Notes: generated from the sequence alone by a model not told the origin. DNA of 64,000 nt from Acanthacorydalis orientalis (GCA_034766995.1 CM068317.1:23451001-23515000), one strand, 5' to 3'. Positions 11,819-45,602 are shown, numbered from the stretch's first letter. Program-made: numbers and translations.

Positions 11819-12751
11819 CGAGGTCAGACAATTAAGTAATGCGACCGATTTTTTTTCTCGGCCTGTGGTAACACTGCGAACCTGTAACTCCGCCACCGTA
11901 ATAGCAGATCCCTACTCTCTCGATTGAGACCTTGACCACCCTCGTACGATCATTTCTTCGCCAGCTGTTTAGTGTTTTGTAACAACGCGCGAGTAGTGCA
12001 TGTCACGAAAATGGAACAGAGAAATTTAGAGCAACGGTGCTCAAGATTGTCTCGAGAAGGTTGAAAGTGATCCTACTCTTCTCGATCGAGTTATTACTGG
12101 TGATGAAAGTTGGTTCTTTCAATATGACCCCGAAACTAAACGACAAAGCCAACAGTGGCTGTCCCCTGGAGCACCAAGTCCAAAGAAGGCGAGAATGAGC
12201 AAGTCCAAAGTGAAAACCATGTTGATTTGCTTCTTCGACAGCAAAGGGGTGGTTCACAAAGAGTTCATACCACCTGAACAAACCGTAAATCAAGTATTCT
12301 ACCGCAATGTGCTCGAAAAATTACGAAAAAGGGTGCTCAGAGTGCGTCCAGAGATCGCGAAGACTTGGGTTCTGCATCACGACAATGATCCCTGTCACAG
12401 TGCGTTCAGTGTCTCTCAGTTTTTAGCGTCTAAAGGCATCGCAACGTTATCACAACCGCCCTATTCACCGGACATGTCACCCTGCGACTTTTTCCTATTC
12501 CCCCATATGGAAAAATTCGTCAAAGGTCGACATTTTGACTCCGTTGAAGATATCCAAGAATCTGTGACGAGGGTACTCGGAGAGGTCCCACAAGAAGTGT
12601 TCCAGAATTGTTACGAAAACTGGAAAACTCGCTGGAATAAGTGTATAGATGCGGGAGGGGACTACTTTGAAGGGGATCGCAGCGATGTACCTTAATTTTT
12701 AAATATACTCGATTTTTGAATTTTGTCGCATTACTTAATTGTCTGACCTCG
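11819..12751 (+). mobile_element. mariner copy A2, internal-deletion derivative
   Basis: A 933-bp element of the same family as 1070 and 47397, with matching terminal repeats and TA on both sides (11817-11818, 12752-12753). It keeps the original start codon and first residues (MEQRNLEQR), then a deletion shifts the frame to GCTCAAGATTG. The catalytic part resumes with TGDESWFFQYD; an uninterrupted 166-residue frame at 12195-12695 includes LHHDNDPCHSA and YSPDMSPCDFFLFP. Its deletion junction differs from that of copies A1 and A3. Confidence 0.92.
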
Positions 12752-12811
12752 TAAATTCAAAACAGACATGTTACAGGGCTCGTTTTTATGGTTCACAACT
12801 TTGACACTGAA

Positions 12812-12823
<12 letters not shown>
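12752..12823 (+). repeat. 72-bp direct repeat, right copy
   Basis: A perfect copy of 11743-11814. It is followed by a (TA)n tract to about 12852. Confidence 0.95.
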
Positions 12824-12857
<34 letters not shown>

Positions 12858-13378
12858 TTAATTCTAAAATTTGCTTTGTAGCTGCACTAAAGTGAATTAA
12901 ATCTACGTGCGTCTCAGAGACGCCAATGTTTACAATTGAATAAGAAACATATGACGTATCAGAGACGTCTTTATAAGTAAAAGAGTTAACAAATGACGTT
13001 AATCATAACTGATTATGTGTAGTATTTATAATTTTGAAAAAATCGAAACGGAACAATGTCGGTTTTGTGTTTGTAAATCGGCCTTTGTTGTAATAAATTA
13101 GTGCAGCAATTAGTAGATTTTCTAATGCATCATCAACAAAAATATTTAAGGACGACGTTGTTTTAAAATAATAATTATTGATATAATGTATCGAAAGTAT
13201 TTTGAATTATTATTTTCTTGATACTAAAATGTTACTTAGTTTTATATAAAATATATTTTTAAAACTGCACATAGGTGGACAGTTTGAAGAGTAACTCGGT
13301 TCGATATAACATATTCACTTTAAAAGTGTACTTTATTTTTCATATGTTTCATAATTTCGAAAATAACCCAGAATTTAA

Positions 13379-13554
13379 CCATTTTTCGCACTAGTCGCGA
13401 TAGCGTAAGGTCTGACATTTCACCAAATTGTAATTATACTCTAAAGATCCACCTCACCATCAGTCATCCAAGATTATATTCTCCATTCTGATCCAAGAAT
13501 AGGCCCGAATTTTAGCCAGATTCACTGAACTAAATGAGGCCATCTGCATTCGTA

Positions 13555-13555
<1 letters not shown>
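13379..13555. repeat. dispersed repeat E, copy 1
   Basis: Similar over about 150 bp to 14952-15110. It begins after a TTAA (13375-13378) and shares blocks such as TGTAATTATACTCTA, CCAAGATTA and AGCCAGAT. Probably a TTAA-targeting MITE end. Confidence 0.55.

Positions 13556-13558
<3 letters not shown>

Positions 13559-13650
<92 letters not shown>
13559..13650. repeat. (TA)n microsatellite
   Basis: About 90 bp of nearly pure TA with one interruption near 13615. Confidence 0.97.
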
Positions 13651-14074
13651 CATGGTAATAAGCAACCAGAAAATAGAAACAAAGTATTTATAGAAAATGA
13701 ATTCTGTATCAAAACAAGCTAAAAAATTAAACTCGAGATAAACGCAAATAAAATTTAAAGGCATATTACTTCTAATATTATTATATAAAATCGAGTTTTA
13801 TCACAAAAAAGTTTGAGTACCATAGCTAAATTCACCTTCACTAATTAATAATTCACTCACCAGCCAAACCGTAACATTTTTCGTGCTCAATAAATATTTA
13901 TTGGTTATTATTTATTGTACCTTATACACATTTCCATGGCCATCGTTCTCATAGCGCTAAGGTACAGATCTCATCGGCATCGAGATAGATATAGTTAAAA
14001 ATAATAAATGATAAATAATCGGTAATTAGAATATTTAATCAAAGAAAATCTTTGTGATTTGTAGATTCGATTAA

Positions 14075-14787
14075 GGGGACCCGGTGGTCTAGCGGCCTAA
14101 AATTTAAGCTATTTAAAAAAAATTTTTTCTATATGAGGGTAATGAATAATGCTTTCAAATTTTTTTACACTTATTTTATTACTAATAAACTACACAAAAA
14201 TGAAAATAAAGACAAAAAAATTTTTTTTTAAATTAGAAAAATGATGCTGAAGTCTCCCTCTCTAAAAAATGGAATTGCGTGGTGAATGATGATTTATCTC
14301 TCCCTCTGATCTGAAATAAAACAATTGACGAATTTTTAATTAGTATAGGTATAGCTATCGCAGGAAGTAGAATAATAAAAAAAAAATTGACAAAATGGCG
14401 CGTAGTCAAAAGTACAAGTTTGAAAACGACCAGTATTTTTGAATGTTTTGTTAATAAAAAAAAAAAAATATAAATATTTTATGGAAACTATTAGTTTTAC
14501 TTCCAGCGAGAGCTAGAACTATTCAAAATAACATATTAAAATTTTAGACAAATCGGTCAAGTAGTTTTTTTTTTCTGGCCCCCGCAAGACGAAAAAAAGT
14601 AGTTTCGAGATAAATGCGTTTAAAGTTTCAACTGCTCCACTTATTCTTCTACCTACCTGACCTTCTAATGGGCTGTAGATCCTGAAATACTCTGAATTTC
14701 GTCATCAAATTTTAACAGTATGTTTTTAAGATACTATACTTTCGAAAAAAAATCGATTTTTCGAAAATTCTAGACCACCGGGTCCCC
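14075..14787. mobile_element. piggyBac-like non-autonomous element with TTAA duplication
   Basis: Perfect 18-bp terminal inverted repeats GGGGACCCGGTGGTCTAG (14075-14092; complement at 14770-14787), flanked by TTAA on both sides (14071-14074, 14788-14791). TTAA target duplication is the hallmark of the piggyBac superfamily. The 713-bp interior has no transposase-like ORF and is AT-rich, so it is a non-autonomous element. Confidence 0.88.
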
Positions 14788-14951
14788 TTAAAATTTATGT
14801 ATAAAAGTGAACCCCTGCGAACTAAAACAAAAGATAAAAAATTTCAAGTAGAAAGTATATACTTTAATTAGTTCCCTACAAAATGGCTTTTTAATTTCTT
14901 TTGTAATTAGAACAGGAAGAGAGATATTTTTTTAAAAAAACTGGAATTTAA

Positions 14952-15110
14952 CCCTTTTTTCGCGCTGTCCACGACAGCGAAAGCTCTGATAGTTCACAAA
15001 AGTGTAATTATACTCTAGACAACCCCTACCATCACACAACCAAGATTAGATTATCCATATTGATGCAATATTTCACAGCCAGATCCACTGGAATAATTTT
15101 GAAACTTATT
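14952..15110. repeat. dispersed repeat E, copy 2
   Basis: Preceded by TTAA (14948-14951) and starting CCCTTTTTTCGCGCTGTCC, with a small hairpin CGCTGT...ACAGCG. Homologous to 13379-13555. The CCCTTT start after TTAA resembles piggyBac-type ends. Confidence 0.55.
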
Positions 15111-15406
15111 TGGATTGACATTTTATATTGTATAAATGTGAAAAAAAGTATATTTATAAAAATTTATTCAATTATTTAGTTCACAAGAATTATTCTAGCA
15201 CACATTTTAATAAATAATTACTTGCAGTTGTTTCCATTTTATGTGAATCATTCTGTTTCAAATTAATTTTAATCTTGTATAATATACATTTTTAAATGTG
15301 TTACTCAATTAGAGTATTTAATAAGAGTTAATCTTAACAAAATTAAGAAAAGTATGTCTAAATGAATATGAGTTAATATTATATTGTATTTTGGATATTT
15401 GATAAA

Positions 15407-15979
15407 TGTTTATAACATAAATGCTGCAGGTTTGAAATAAAAACAACAAATATTTGCTTACTATTATTGTTTAATTGTTGTTACTACGATGAATATAACC
15501 ACACGGGTTGTGTTACTTGACTGACTTATGAGATCAAAATCAAATCAAAATCAAAGAATCCAAAATAATTTTATTGTAGTGAATTTTACATGTTTCGACG
15601 CTGTATTTACTGTGCGTTGGATGGAAATTGGGGTTTGGTCCGGGGTCTTAGCCGAGGCTTTTAAACTAGTTTTGATTGGAGAATTGTGTTTCAAGGTGGG
15701 TATAGTGAATGGTTTGAAGTGATGGAGTCCGGAAAAATTTTTCAAAAAACCGGAGACTTACGAGATCTCAACTACCGTTTATATACTGTTCTCTGTATGA
15801 TGAAATTGTATTTTATCTAAGTATGTTAACACATGGATCACGACAGGAACGTGACAATACTTTTGTTAAGACGGATACATAACTTAGATAATGACAGGTC
15901 AGTTGAAATTCATTAGTCAGAACGGACATACCGTGCCTCATTTATAAAAAAGTACAGTAGTGAGGATGGATACATAACA
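15407..15979 (-). mobile_element. putative solo LTR (repeat S copy 1) with nested insertion
   Basis: Read on the minus strand it starts TGTTATGTATCCATCC and ends near TTATGTTATAAACA (TG...CA). The outer blocks match 51482-52370 in opposite orientation. It is split by a 219-bp insertion at 15536-15754. No coding region, primer-binding site or flanking duplication was confirmed, so the LTR assignment is tentative. Confidence 0.5.
15536..15754 (-). mobile_element. 219-bp nested retroposon fragment with 13-bp target duplication
   Basis: Flanked by GACTTATGAGATC (15523-15535) and GACTTACGAGATC (15755-15767), a 13-bp direct repeat with one mismatch. On the minus strand it ends in a (TTTGAT)-type tail, as expected of a LINE 3' end. 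Open frames on both strands here are probably incidental. Confidence 0.6.
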
Positions 15980-17680
15980 ATTAGATGAACAGAATATTTA
16001 ACTTAAAGTCGTATTTCTAACAGATATTCATTGATATAGAAAAGGGTATTTATAAAATTATATTTTTGATATATAATATATACGTCCGTTCATATGTTAT
16101 TATAAGCTGGTCGTTATTTTCGTATTTCAATAAAAAGAATTGTATAAAATATTAGATCTACTATTCTGGTTCAGCACTGTATATGAGATAATTAAATAAT
16201 AATTAGAGAAAGTTTCAATGGAATGAATAAATAATGAATAAAGAATAAATCTGACGCGGAATGATTTTAGTCCACATCGTTTCATAAGCACCAGTCAGGA
16301 ATTTATGGTACGGAAAAACTAGATTGAATCACGCAAGTTTATGCGAATCATCGTAGAGCGTGCGTGCAACGAGTGCAATGTACAATTCTATCCATCACGA
16401 ATTTCCTTCGAATGTTTATTTATTTTTTGCTGGTTATTATAATGTTTCATACACCTGAATACATAAATACATATAAAGACATTTTGTTTTAGAAACGTAT
16501 CACTAATTATTCAGACGACTGTTCTTAATAATATAATTAATGATAATTAAATGTGATTATTAAACCGAGTATGTAAAAGGAAATGTTCATAAATATATTT
16601 CTAGCAGTAATTACGTTTTTAATCGCTTTCTTTTCAAACCTAAATTAGTTAACTATCCAATATTTTGATATGTTTTATAATATTTTTTATTGTTTTATTG
16701 CTTTAATGAGATTTATTTGCAATCCAAAGCAATATAGTTTTCTGATCCAAGACATTAATTTATGAATTATAATAATTATGACTATAATATTATGAAATAA
16801 TTATTAATTATAATTTTGTAATGACAAGAATTATAATGATTTTTACAGCGGTTTTGTCTATTTTTTAATATATTGGCGTATTGAATTTCACTTTATAGAA
16901 GTGACTCGACTTTTATTTTTAAATTTATATTAAGTTATTGACTCCTGATTACGAAATTTACAATTCTACCTGTTCAACATGAAAGTGATTTAACAGTGTA
17001 TTTGTTATGTCAAAAGTGCGATTCCATGTATATTTTAACATATATTCATTGTTTAAACTACCAAAACTTACATTATTTAATTTTCACACTACGACACTGT
17101 GCAAATATATTTTTACTAAGAAAGAATAATGTTAAACTTATCGTAGTTGAATGTATAACATATAGAGGTGTCAACTAATATCTCTGTGTTTTTCATGTAG
17201 AAAAATGGATCTATCGAATGTTTATGGATCTTGCAGTGTTTAAAATAATAATTGATAGCTGTCAAGGAATCGTACCATTTCAATGACTAAGCTTTTTAAT
17301 TATTTTATAGAATAATTTAAAGATTTCAAGCTATGTTATAAAACTAGATACGCTATAAAAATATACAACTATGAATAAGTGTATTCTCTATTGTACCTAA
17401 TATAAAATAAGTATCAAATGTTTAATTTTTATTGAAATAAAATTAAGTTTGAAAACAAAAATATTTATAAGAAAATGGAAATGTGTATTTAAAAATTAAG
17501 AATATTTTGAAAATGTTTTTAAAAGTCTTGATATTTGAATAATTCAGTTACTGTAATAAAAGTAACAATTCAAATTTAATAGATTTATCAAAGACGATTT
17601 TCAATATAAGCTAAATTATTTATTTAAAAATGGATTTGTTTACATAACATACATCAACAGTATCAATTAGTCCAAGTAAA
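15980..17680. other. AT-rich intergenic DNA, no gene recognised
   Basis: Mostly AT-rich. The stretch 16230-16400 is more even in composition (for example GAGCGTGCGTGCAACGAGTG) without a recognisable frame. Confidence 0.45.
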
Positions 17681-17689
17681 TTAGATACT

Positions 17690-18180
17690 TGATAAATCAT
17701 AGCATAATTATTGCCTGTACTTTTTTAAAAATTAATTATGCATTTAATTGTTGTCTATTACGTCTGTGTTTGTCATGCAACATGATATTTAAAAACATAC
17801 CTGTTCTAAAAAAAATTAATTTTAAAGAAAAAAATTTAAATTTTCCAATTTTTGTAGATATTTATAATTTTTATTTATTTATAATTATTTCCTTGGTTTA
17901 CATCTTTACAAGATGTAGTTTTTTAAAAAAATGTAATTTTTTGTTTCTCATTTTAAATGTGTATACAAATACAAACATACATATAATTAATTATGTAATT
18001 AATTGTTGTCTATTACATCTGTGCGTATCATGCAACATGGTATTTAAACAAATACCTGTTCTATAAAAATTAATTTTAAAGAAAACTATTTAAATCTTCT
18101 AATTTTTTACTATAATTTTAGTTGTTTTCATTTATTTAAAATTACTTACTTGGTTTATATCTTTACAAGATATCGCTTTA
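17690..18180 (+). repeat. imperfect tandem duplication, 255-bp period
   Basis: The unit with TTGTCTATTACGTCTGTG at 17751 recurs as TTGTCTATTACATCTGTG at 18006, and both units end with CTTTACAAGATRT. Homology extends over most of each unit with small indels. It is followed by a (TA)n tract. Confidence 0.85.
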
Positions 18181-18214
18181 AGCAAATAAAAAAATATATT
18201 TATATTTGAAATAT

Positions 18215-18217
<3 letters not shown>

Positions 18218-18259
<42 letters not shown>

Positions 18260-18303
18260 TATATATATACATATATGAATATATATATATATATATATAT
18301 ATA
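18218..18303. repeat. (TA)n microsatellite
   Basis: Interrupted TA array with GAATATATATAC variants. Confidence 0.95.
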
Positions 18304-18327
18304 ACAAAATATATATAATTCATTTAT

Positions 18328-19215
18328 CAAAGTATTTGCCTCGGAAGCTGTGACTTTTTCACACTTTTCTGGTAGAAGTTGGATTCCGCGAAACAGTGAT
18401 ATGTCTTTTGAGCTAATCCATTCAGCAACCCAATTTTCGACTTCTCTGTACTAATCGTAATTCGAATCTTCCAAAGTGTGTTGCCATCGATCAAAACAGA
18501 TGTTAATTGCTTGGGGCCAGATCTGGAGAATATGCTGGGTGCCGGAAGACCTCCCATTCTAGCTCCATCAGTCTTTGTTTCACGGCTATAGCAACATAGG
18601 GCCGAGCGTTGTCATGGAGAAGAATCACTTTTCGACGATTTGATGCAATTGATGGTCTTTTTTGTATCAAATTATTATTCGCTCCAATTGTTGTTGTCAA
18701 TAACGTGCGGCGGTGATTTTTTCCTTCTGTTTCAACAGTTCATAATAAACGACACCCTCCATATCTCACCAAATAGAGAGCATTACTTTGTGACCGTAGA
18801 TGTTTCGTTTCGGTGTCGACGTTGATGATTGGCCTCGATCAATCCATGGTTTCTTGCGTTTCGGGTTATCGAAATATATCCATTATTCATTGCCGGTCAC
18901 GATACGCCACAAGAAACTCTTATTTGCATGCCTTGCAAGCAAATAAATCGAGATGTTTAAACGATTAGTAGTGACATTTTCGGTCATTTCATGTGGCACC
19001 CATCTCCCTTCGTTCTGGATTTTTTTCCATGGCTTGTAAGCGTCGTGAAATGGTTGATTTATTGACTTCGAGTTATTGATCAATTGTTTGAGTGTTTGAG
19101 CAGGGTTTTCTTCCAGTAGAGCTTGCAGTTGTTCATCTTCGAACTTTTTCGATTGACCTGGTCCTTGTTTGTCGTGAACGATACAATCATCACTTTTGTA
19201 AAACAAACTCTCTAA
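18328..19215 (-). mobile_element. degenerate mariner, transposase relic J
   Basis: The minus strand encodes mariner pieces in shifted frames: GPGQSKKFEDEQLQALLEEN, WVPHEMTENVTTNRL, FLWRIVTGNE (first catalytic Asp replaced by Asn), VILLHDNARPYVA, and HPAYSPDLAPSN (third catalytic Asp replaced by Asn). The C-terminus is missing. Terminal repeats were not identified, and one edge runs into (TA)n. Motifs suggest the mellifera/mauritiana side of mariner. Inactive. Confidence 0.83.
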
Positions 19216-19228
19216 ATTCGTTTGTCGT

Positions 19229-19235
<7 letters not shown>

Positions 19236-19280
<45 letters not shown>
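19236..19280. repeat. (TA)n microsatellite
   Basis: Nearly pure TA repeat at the edge of the mariner relic. Confidence 0.95.
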
Positions 19281-19284
<4 letters not shown>

Positions 19285-19719
19285 TGAATCCAAAAATATT
19301 GAATGAAGTCTTTGCCGCCATCTAAGCGAAATTAAACTAGATGTAATCAATTTGAAGACCACTATCATTTAAAAATTTAAGATAATATTGAAAATTAAAA
19401 AAGGGATTAATTAGAAATAAAGAGAAAAGATAGAAATTATAATGGACACAAAGAGATACTTGTTAAAATTATTAAACAATAAAAATTTTAAAATAAAAAT
19501 GAATAAAATATATTGTATGAAAAGAAGACAAACTATGAATAATAAAAACGATTAACGATTAATGATTTAAAGCCAAGAAGTAAAAAAGTATCTGGAGATG
19601 AACACATAGGAAAAAAGGATATTTAAATGCATTGAAGCTGTGAGGAAAAGAGACGTATTGAATAGTTTAAAATGGATAAAAGATCTTTATTCGGTACTAC
19701 TTTATTGATGAATAAACAT

Positions 19720-19730
19720 TACACACACAT

Positions 19731-19790
<60 letters not shown>
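19720..19790. repeat. (CA)n-(TA)n compound microsatellite
   Basis: ACACAC block followed by a pure TA tract. Confidence 0.95.
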
Positions 19791-19794
<4 letters not shown>

Positions 19795-19867
19795 AATATT
19801 CAATTATTGTATTATTTTCCGCGTCATTACCTAATGGCAGCAGAAATGGCAGTTCTGAATTTCGTTA

Positions 19868-19956
19868 TAATTAACCGATAGGAAACCATGAAACAGAAAA
19901 AAAATATAATGAATAACAGAAAAGTTAGAAGAATATAGTGGATAGAAAAAAATAAG

Positions 19957-19989
<33 letters not shown>

Positions 19990-20222
19990 CAATAATAAAG
20001 AGTTTTGAGCAAAAATGTATGTATCTATTGCATGAAATGAAGATGAATATCAAAAAAAACATAGATTTAAATTAAAAAGTATAAAAATATTTAAAAAAGC
20101 GCTAATGGATGAAGCGATGGAGATGTCATAAAATTTATGTACGCGTGACAGAAAGATAGAAATTGATTAGTTAAAACTGGATGAGGCCTTCATCTAGTAA
20201 TAGATTATTGAAGGATAAGATC

Positions 20223-20275
<53 letters not shown>
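19868..20275 (+). repeat. duplicated block, copy 1 (with RTE-like tail)
   Basis: Matches 20531-20938 with few differences at a 663-bp offset. The unit has GAAACAGAAAAAAAATATAA, an internal (TA)n, and a tail GATGAGGCCTTCATCTAGTA at 20177 that resembles the 3' end of the RTE-like element at 54735 (GAAGAGGCCTTTATCCAGCA). It ends in (TA)n. Confidence 0.9.
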
Positions 20276-20276
<1 letters not shown>

Positions 20277-20484
20277 GTAATTCAACATAAATAAATTGTT
20301 TTACTTTATAATGTACTATAGTATTTATTTATGATAAAAGTAAACACAGGGAAGTACACGTAATTAATACACATAAATAATTTATATTACACAGAAAAAA
20401 TAAAAGCAAGTAAGTAATCAACAACAACTGTAAAAACTATATCAGAGTGTGTGTGTATCGTTACTATAACTACAATAAAATAAT

Positions 20485-20485
20485 A

Positions 20486-20532
<47 letters not shown>
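20485..20532. repeat. (TA)n microsatellite
   Basis: Pure TA array between the two duplicated blocks. Confidence 0.95.
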
Positions 20533-20537
<5 letters not shown>

Positions 20538-20617
20538 CCAATAGGAGGCCATGAAACAGAAAAAAAATATAATAAATAACAGAAAAGTTAGAAGAATATA
20601 GTGGATAGAAAAAAATA

Positions 20618-20670
<53 letters not shown>

Positions 20671-20906
20671 TAAACAATAATAAAGAGTTTTGAGCAAAAA
20701 TGTATGTATCTATTGCATGAAATGAAGATGAATATCAAAAAAACATAGATTAAAATCAAAAAGTAAAAAAATATTTAAAAAAGCGCTAATGGATGAAGCG
20801 ATGGAGATGCCATTAAATTTATGTACGCGTGACAGAAAGATAGAAATGGATTAGTTGAAACTGGATGAGGCCTTCATCTAGTAATAGATTATTGAAGGAT
20901 AAGATC

Positions 20907-20938
<32 letters not shown>
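20531..20938 (+). repeat. duplicated block, copy 2 (with RTE-like tail)
   Basis: Second copy of the block at 19868. The internal (TA)n is longer than in copy 1, as are most length differences, so microsatellite slippage explains much of the divergence. Confidence 0.9.
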
Positions 20939-20940
<2 letters not shown>

Positions 20941-21139
20941 TGATGTATGTGGATATATGTAATACTTGATTAAAGTTTTGTATAAATTTCAATATAAAAT
21001 TAAAATGTTGTAAATATCTATTGAAGTGATTGAATTTCAATTTAATAACTTTCCAGGAACAGCTGTTGCTTATATTGCATGTTTCAACTCGTCACATATT
21101 TTTTCGTACTGTGATTATAAAAATATAACAGAGAAATTG

Positions 21140-21168
21140 AAATATCACACACACGCACACAAACACAT

Positions 21169-21222
<54 letters not shown>
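21140..21222. repeat. (CA)n-(TA)n compound microsatellite
   Basis: CACACGCACACAAACACATA followed by a pure TA array. Confidence 0.95.
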
Positions 21223-21225
<3 letters not shown>

Positions 21226-21229
21226 CACT

Positions 21230-22800
21230 TTATAAACTTTATATAAATTCCTGGTGTAAATTGAAATAAATAGAAGCATTTCGTGCAGTTCGTAACGGTC
21301 GTATATAATTTCAATGTATGTATATTTATGATTTTATAAAAATATGAGATCGATTGGTTAATAATTATCCGTTAATAGTTTTGTGTATTTTTAAAGAGTA
21401 ACATTTTATAAATCTCGGTACTTGACAAAATAACTATTGGAAATCAATGTTATTTTATTTATATTTCATAACTTCCTAATAATGTCAAACTTCCATTACC
21501 ACTTAATAATTTATGATAATAATAATTTTCACTTTCATAATCAATGTTTAGTTTTGCAATTAGACAGACATTTGGTTACTTGCACTTAGATATAATCATC
21601 TGTTGACTTTTTCGATTTAATACAATGGAAAATATCTCAATTATTTTAATATAATTTGACATTATTTTCTCTCATTTATGATTAAAAATCTAGATACCTG
21701 TGTATTTATAGATTAATAACAGATAGAATGGAACAGGAAGGGTTTTTATTTTTTTATTGGTATTAGTACAGGTCGAATTGACGAAATAATTAAAAATTGA
21801 TATTTTACCAAAAAAATTGCTTCATATTAATTGTTTAAATTTATTAAAATCCGTATATTTGTAATTTGTCGAATATTAAGAAATCAGCAGTTAGGCAATT
21901 AAACTTTCAAATTAAATACTATTTTTATTTATCAGGTAATGAATTTTCATAGTACGTTATCAGATTTTATGTGAAAGTGATAACACTCGGAGAGTAACAT
22001 TATATTTTAGTCATGCACATTAAGTGAATGTTCATTTGTTAAATTATTAGAATAGAATCTATACTAATCAATTACTTGTTTACTTACCTGATGTAAACCA
22101 TTAATTGTACTTCAGTTTTTACTAATATTTATACGCAATTTAAACATTCTGCGTGAGAGATAATATTTATATTCAAGTCTAAATGACCAAAAATAGTCAA
22201 TCTGTTATAATTTAATTTATAATTATGCTGTATATCATAAGATTGCACTAATATTTTTAATTGTTTTGTAATAATTACAAAAGGAAATTATATAGAACTG
22301 GAGTATTTAAAACGTCTATAGATTTGAATATAAACATTTAGTTGCCATTTATCAACAAATTATTAATAAGTGTAATGTAGTCAGAGATAAATAGATTGAT
22401 ATGATTTATTTATTTAAAAAAGCAGGATACTTCACCCCCTCTCACTGACACTTGCTCTCCTTTAACAAACAATAGAAATTAGCAAATTATAAGCACAAAT
22501 GTGAGCCGTAAATTTTTTATTGGAAAAAATTTATAAATTTAACAACAAAATATAATTTTAAAATATGCAACAATTTTTTTACTCAAAAGCTTCATGAATA
22601 CAACATTTTTAATAAATTTCATATCATTTTTATACTTAAACTGTAAAACTTCTTTTGTTGTACACCGTGAGAAAGCTACATAGATGTGACTGATGTCAAC
22701 CAATCAGAATAGGAACCACTCAACCTTCATCAACCAATCAAAACATGAATAAAATTTCCAAATAATGTGCACGTAACTGATTTTAAATTATAGAGATATT
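21230..22800. other. AT-rich intergenic DNA, no gene seen
   Basis: No coding signal or repeat recognised. Confidence 0.5.
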
Positions 22801-22819
22801 CAAAAAACTGTGTATACAC

Positions 22820-22840
22820 ACACATACATATATTTATATG

Positions 22841-22898
<58 letters not shown>

Positions 22899-22955
22899 TT
22901 TATATGTATATATATATACATACATATATTTATATGTATATATATATATAATATG
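22820..22955. repeat. TA/TG microsatellite with a short higher-order unit
   Basis: A TA core with the unit CATATATTTATATGTATA repeated three times. Confidence 0.9.
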
Positions 22956-23094
22956 ATTATTTATCGGTTACCATGGATACATTCCATACATTACCTTTCT
23001 ATTAGCCAATCATAACACTAATAACCGGTTACACATGACGACGATCACGATTTGATTTTTATTAATAGATAACAAAAAAATAAGTGTATACTGT

Positions 23095-23100
23095 TTTATT
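23095..23100 (-). terminator. candidate polyadenylation signal of FAR
   Basis: AATAAA on the minus strand about 280 nt past the FAR stop; another lies at 23058-23063. No cleavage site can be seen, and such hexamers are common by chance in DNA this AT-rich. Confidence 0.3.
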
Positions 23101-23380
23101 TCATATATACATCCGTATAATTCGTTTTCTATATAAAGAATACAGTAAAAAACACGCATCTTATAATAAATACAAAAATCACATATAAGTATATAATAAC
23201 TATATTAACATTAAAATTGTATTAAAAAGTGTATAGAATAATAAACAATGATGATATAAAGACTTAAAAGTATTACACATTAATCTCATTATATATATTG
23301 TTGTTGTGCATCCACATGTGTATAGTGTTTGTGTGTGTGTATAAAATATTTATGCATATACTTATTATTTAACTTAATAG

Positions 23381-44875
<21,495 letters not shown>

Positions 44876-45599
44876 TTTTTATGTATTCGATCTGCAAATT
44901 GAATTCCGTTTTAACAGTTTAATTAAATCAATATTTAATACTAGTGTATGGACATTCAGTACTAGCATATGTGTTCCAATATTTAATCATGTATGAAATA
45001 TTTCAGTAACAGCATGGTTGTGTAAAATTTTGATAGTAAATAAAAGACCAACAAACATTTCAATTACATTTCTTTTACTCAATATTGAGTCATAAACGTT
45101 TTAATTGCGTCTTATTATATTTTGAACGTTGACTTAAATGTAGTGAATTCTAAGAATAATTGACAAGCACATTCCAAATGCGTATCAATAAGACAGTTTT
45201 TGAATTTGTTTACGGAATGTGTGTTGCAAATGCGTCAATTTGACAGCGTTTTCGTAATTCATCATGCGGTTAATTGGTTGGTCTTGCACTCGCATGAGAT
45301 ATAAATATTATGGAAGTAGATCAGACGAAATGATACGAATGCGAGTGAAATTTGTAACACTGATTTTCTTGTTACAAAACGTCTCTTTTATTTCAATTTA
45401 TTATAAATCGAAAGTCGGTGTGTTTGTAATCTTTTGGTTACTTTATTTAATAATTACAACGAAATTGTTAAAACAAAATTCACTATTTTTTTTATTTTAA
45501 CGTGTACAATTTAACATTCAAGGTTTTTAATCAATGCAGCAAGTGATTCACTTTGAATCTCTTAAGGATATGTTTCGTTTGTTAAGAAATTAATTGGCA

Positions 45600-45602
<3 letters not shown>

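Noticed and set aside
12895..13000. GCGTCTCAGAGACGC and GTATCAGAGACGTC motifs next to GTTAAC, possibly another TTAA MITE
   Set aside because: I could not find the second terminus, so the element was not called.
13890..13990. Shared words (GCTAAGGTACAGATCTCATC; GCTAAGGTGCAGATAAATCATC) with 55395-55440
   Set aside because: The similarity is too short and broken to call a repeat family without alignment statistics.
45255..45315. Possible FAR core promoter (TATTTATA-like on the minus strand at about 45305)
   Set aside because: The 5'UTR exon was not located, and TATA-like words are uninformative in such AT-rich DNA.
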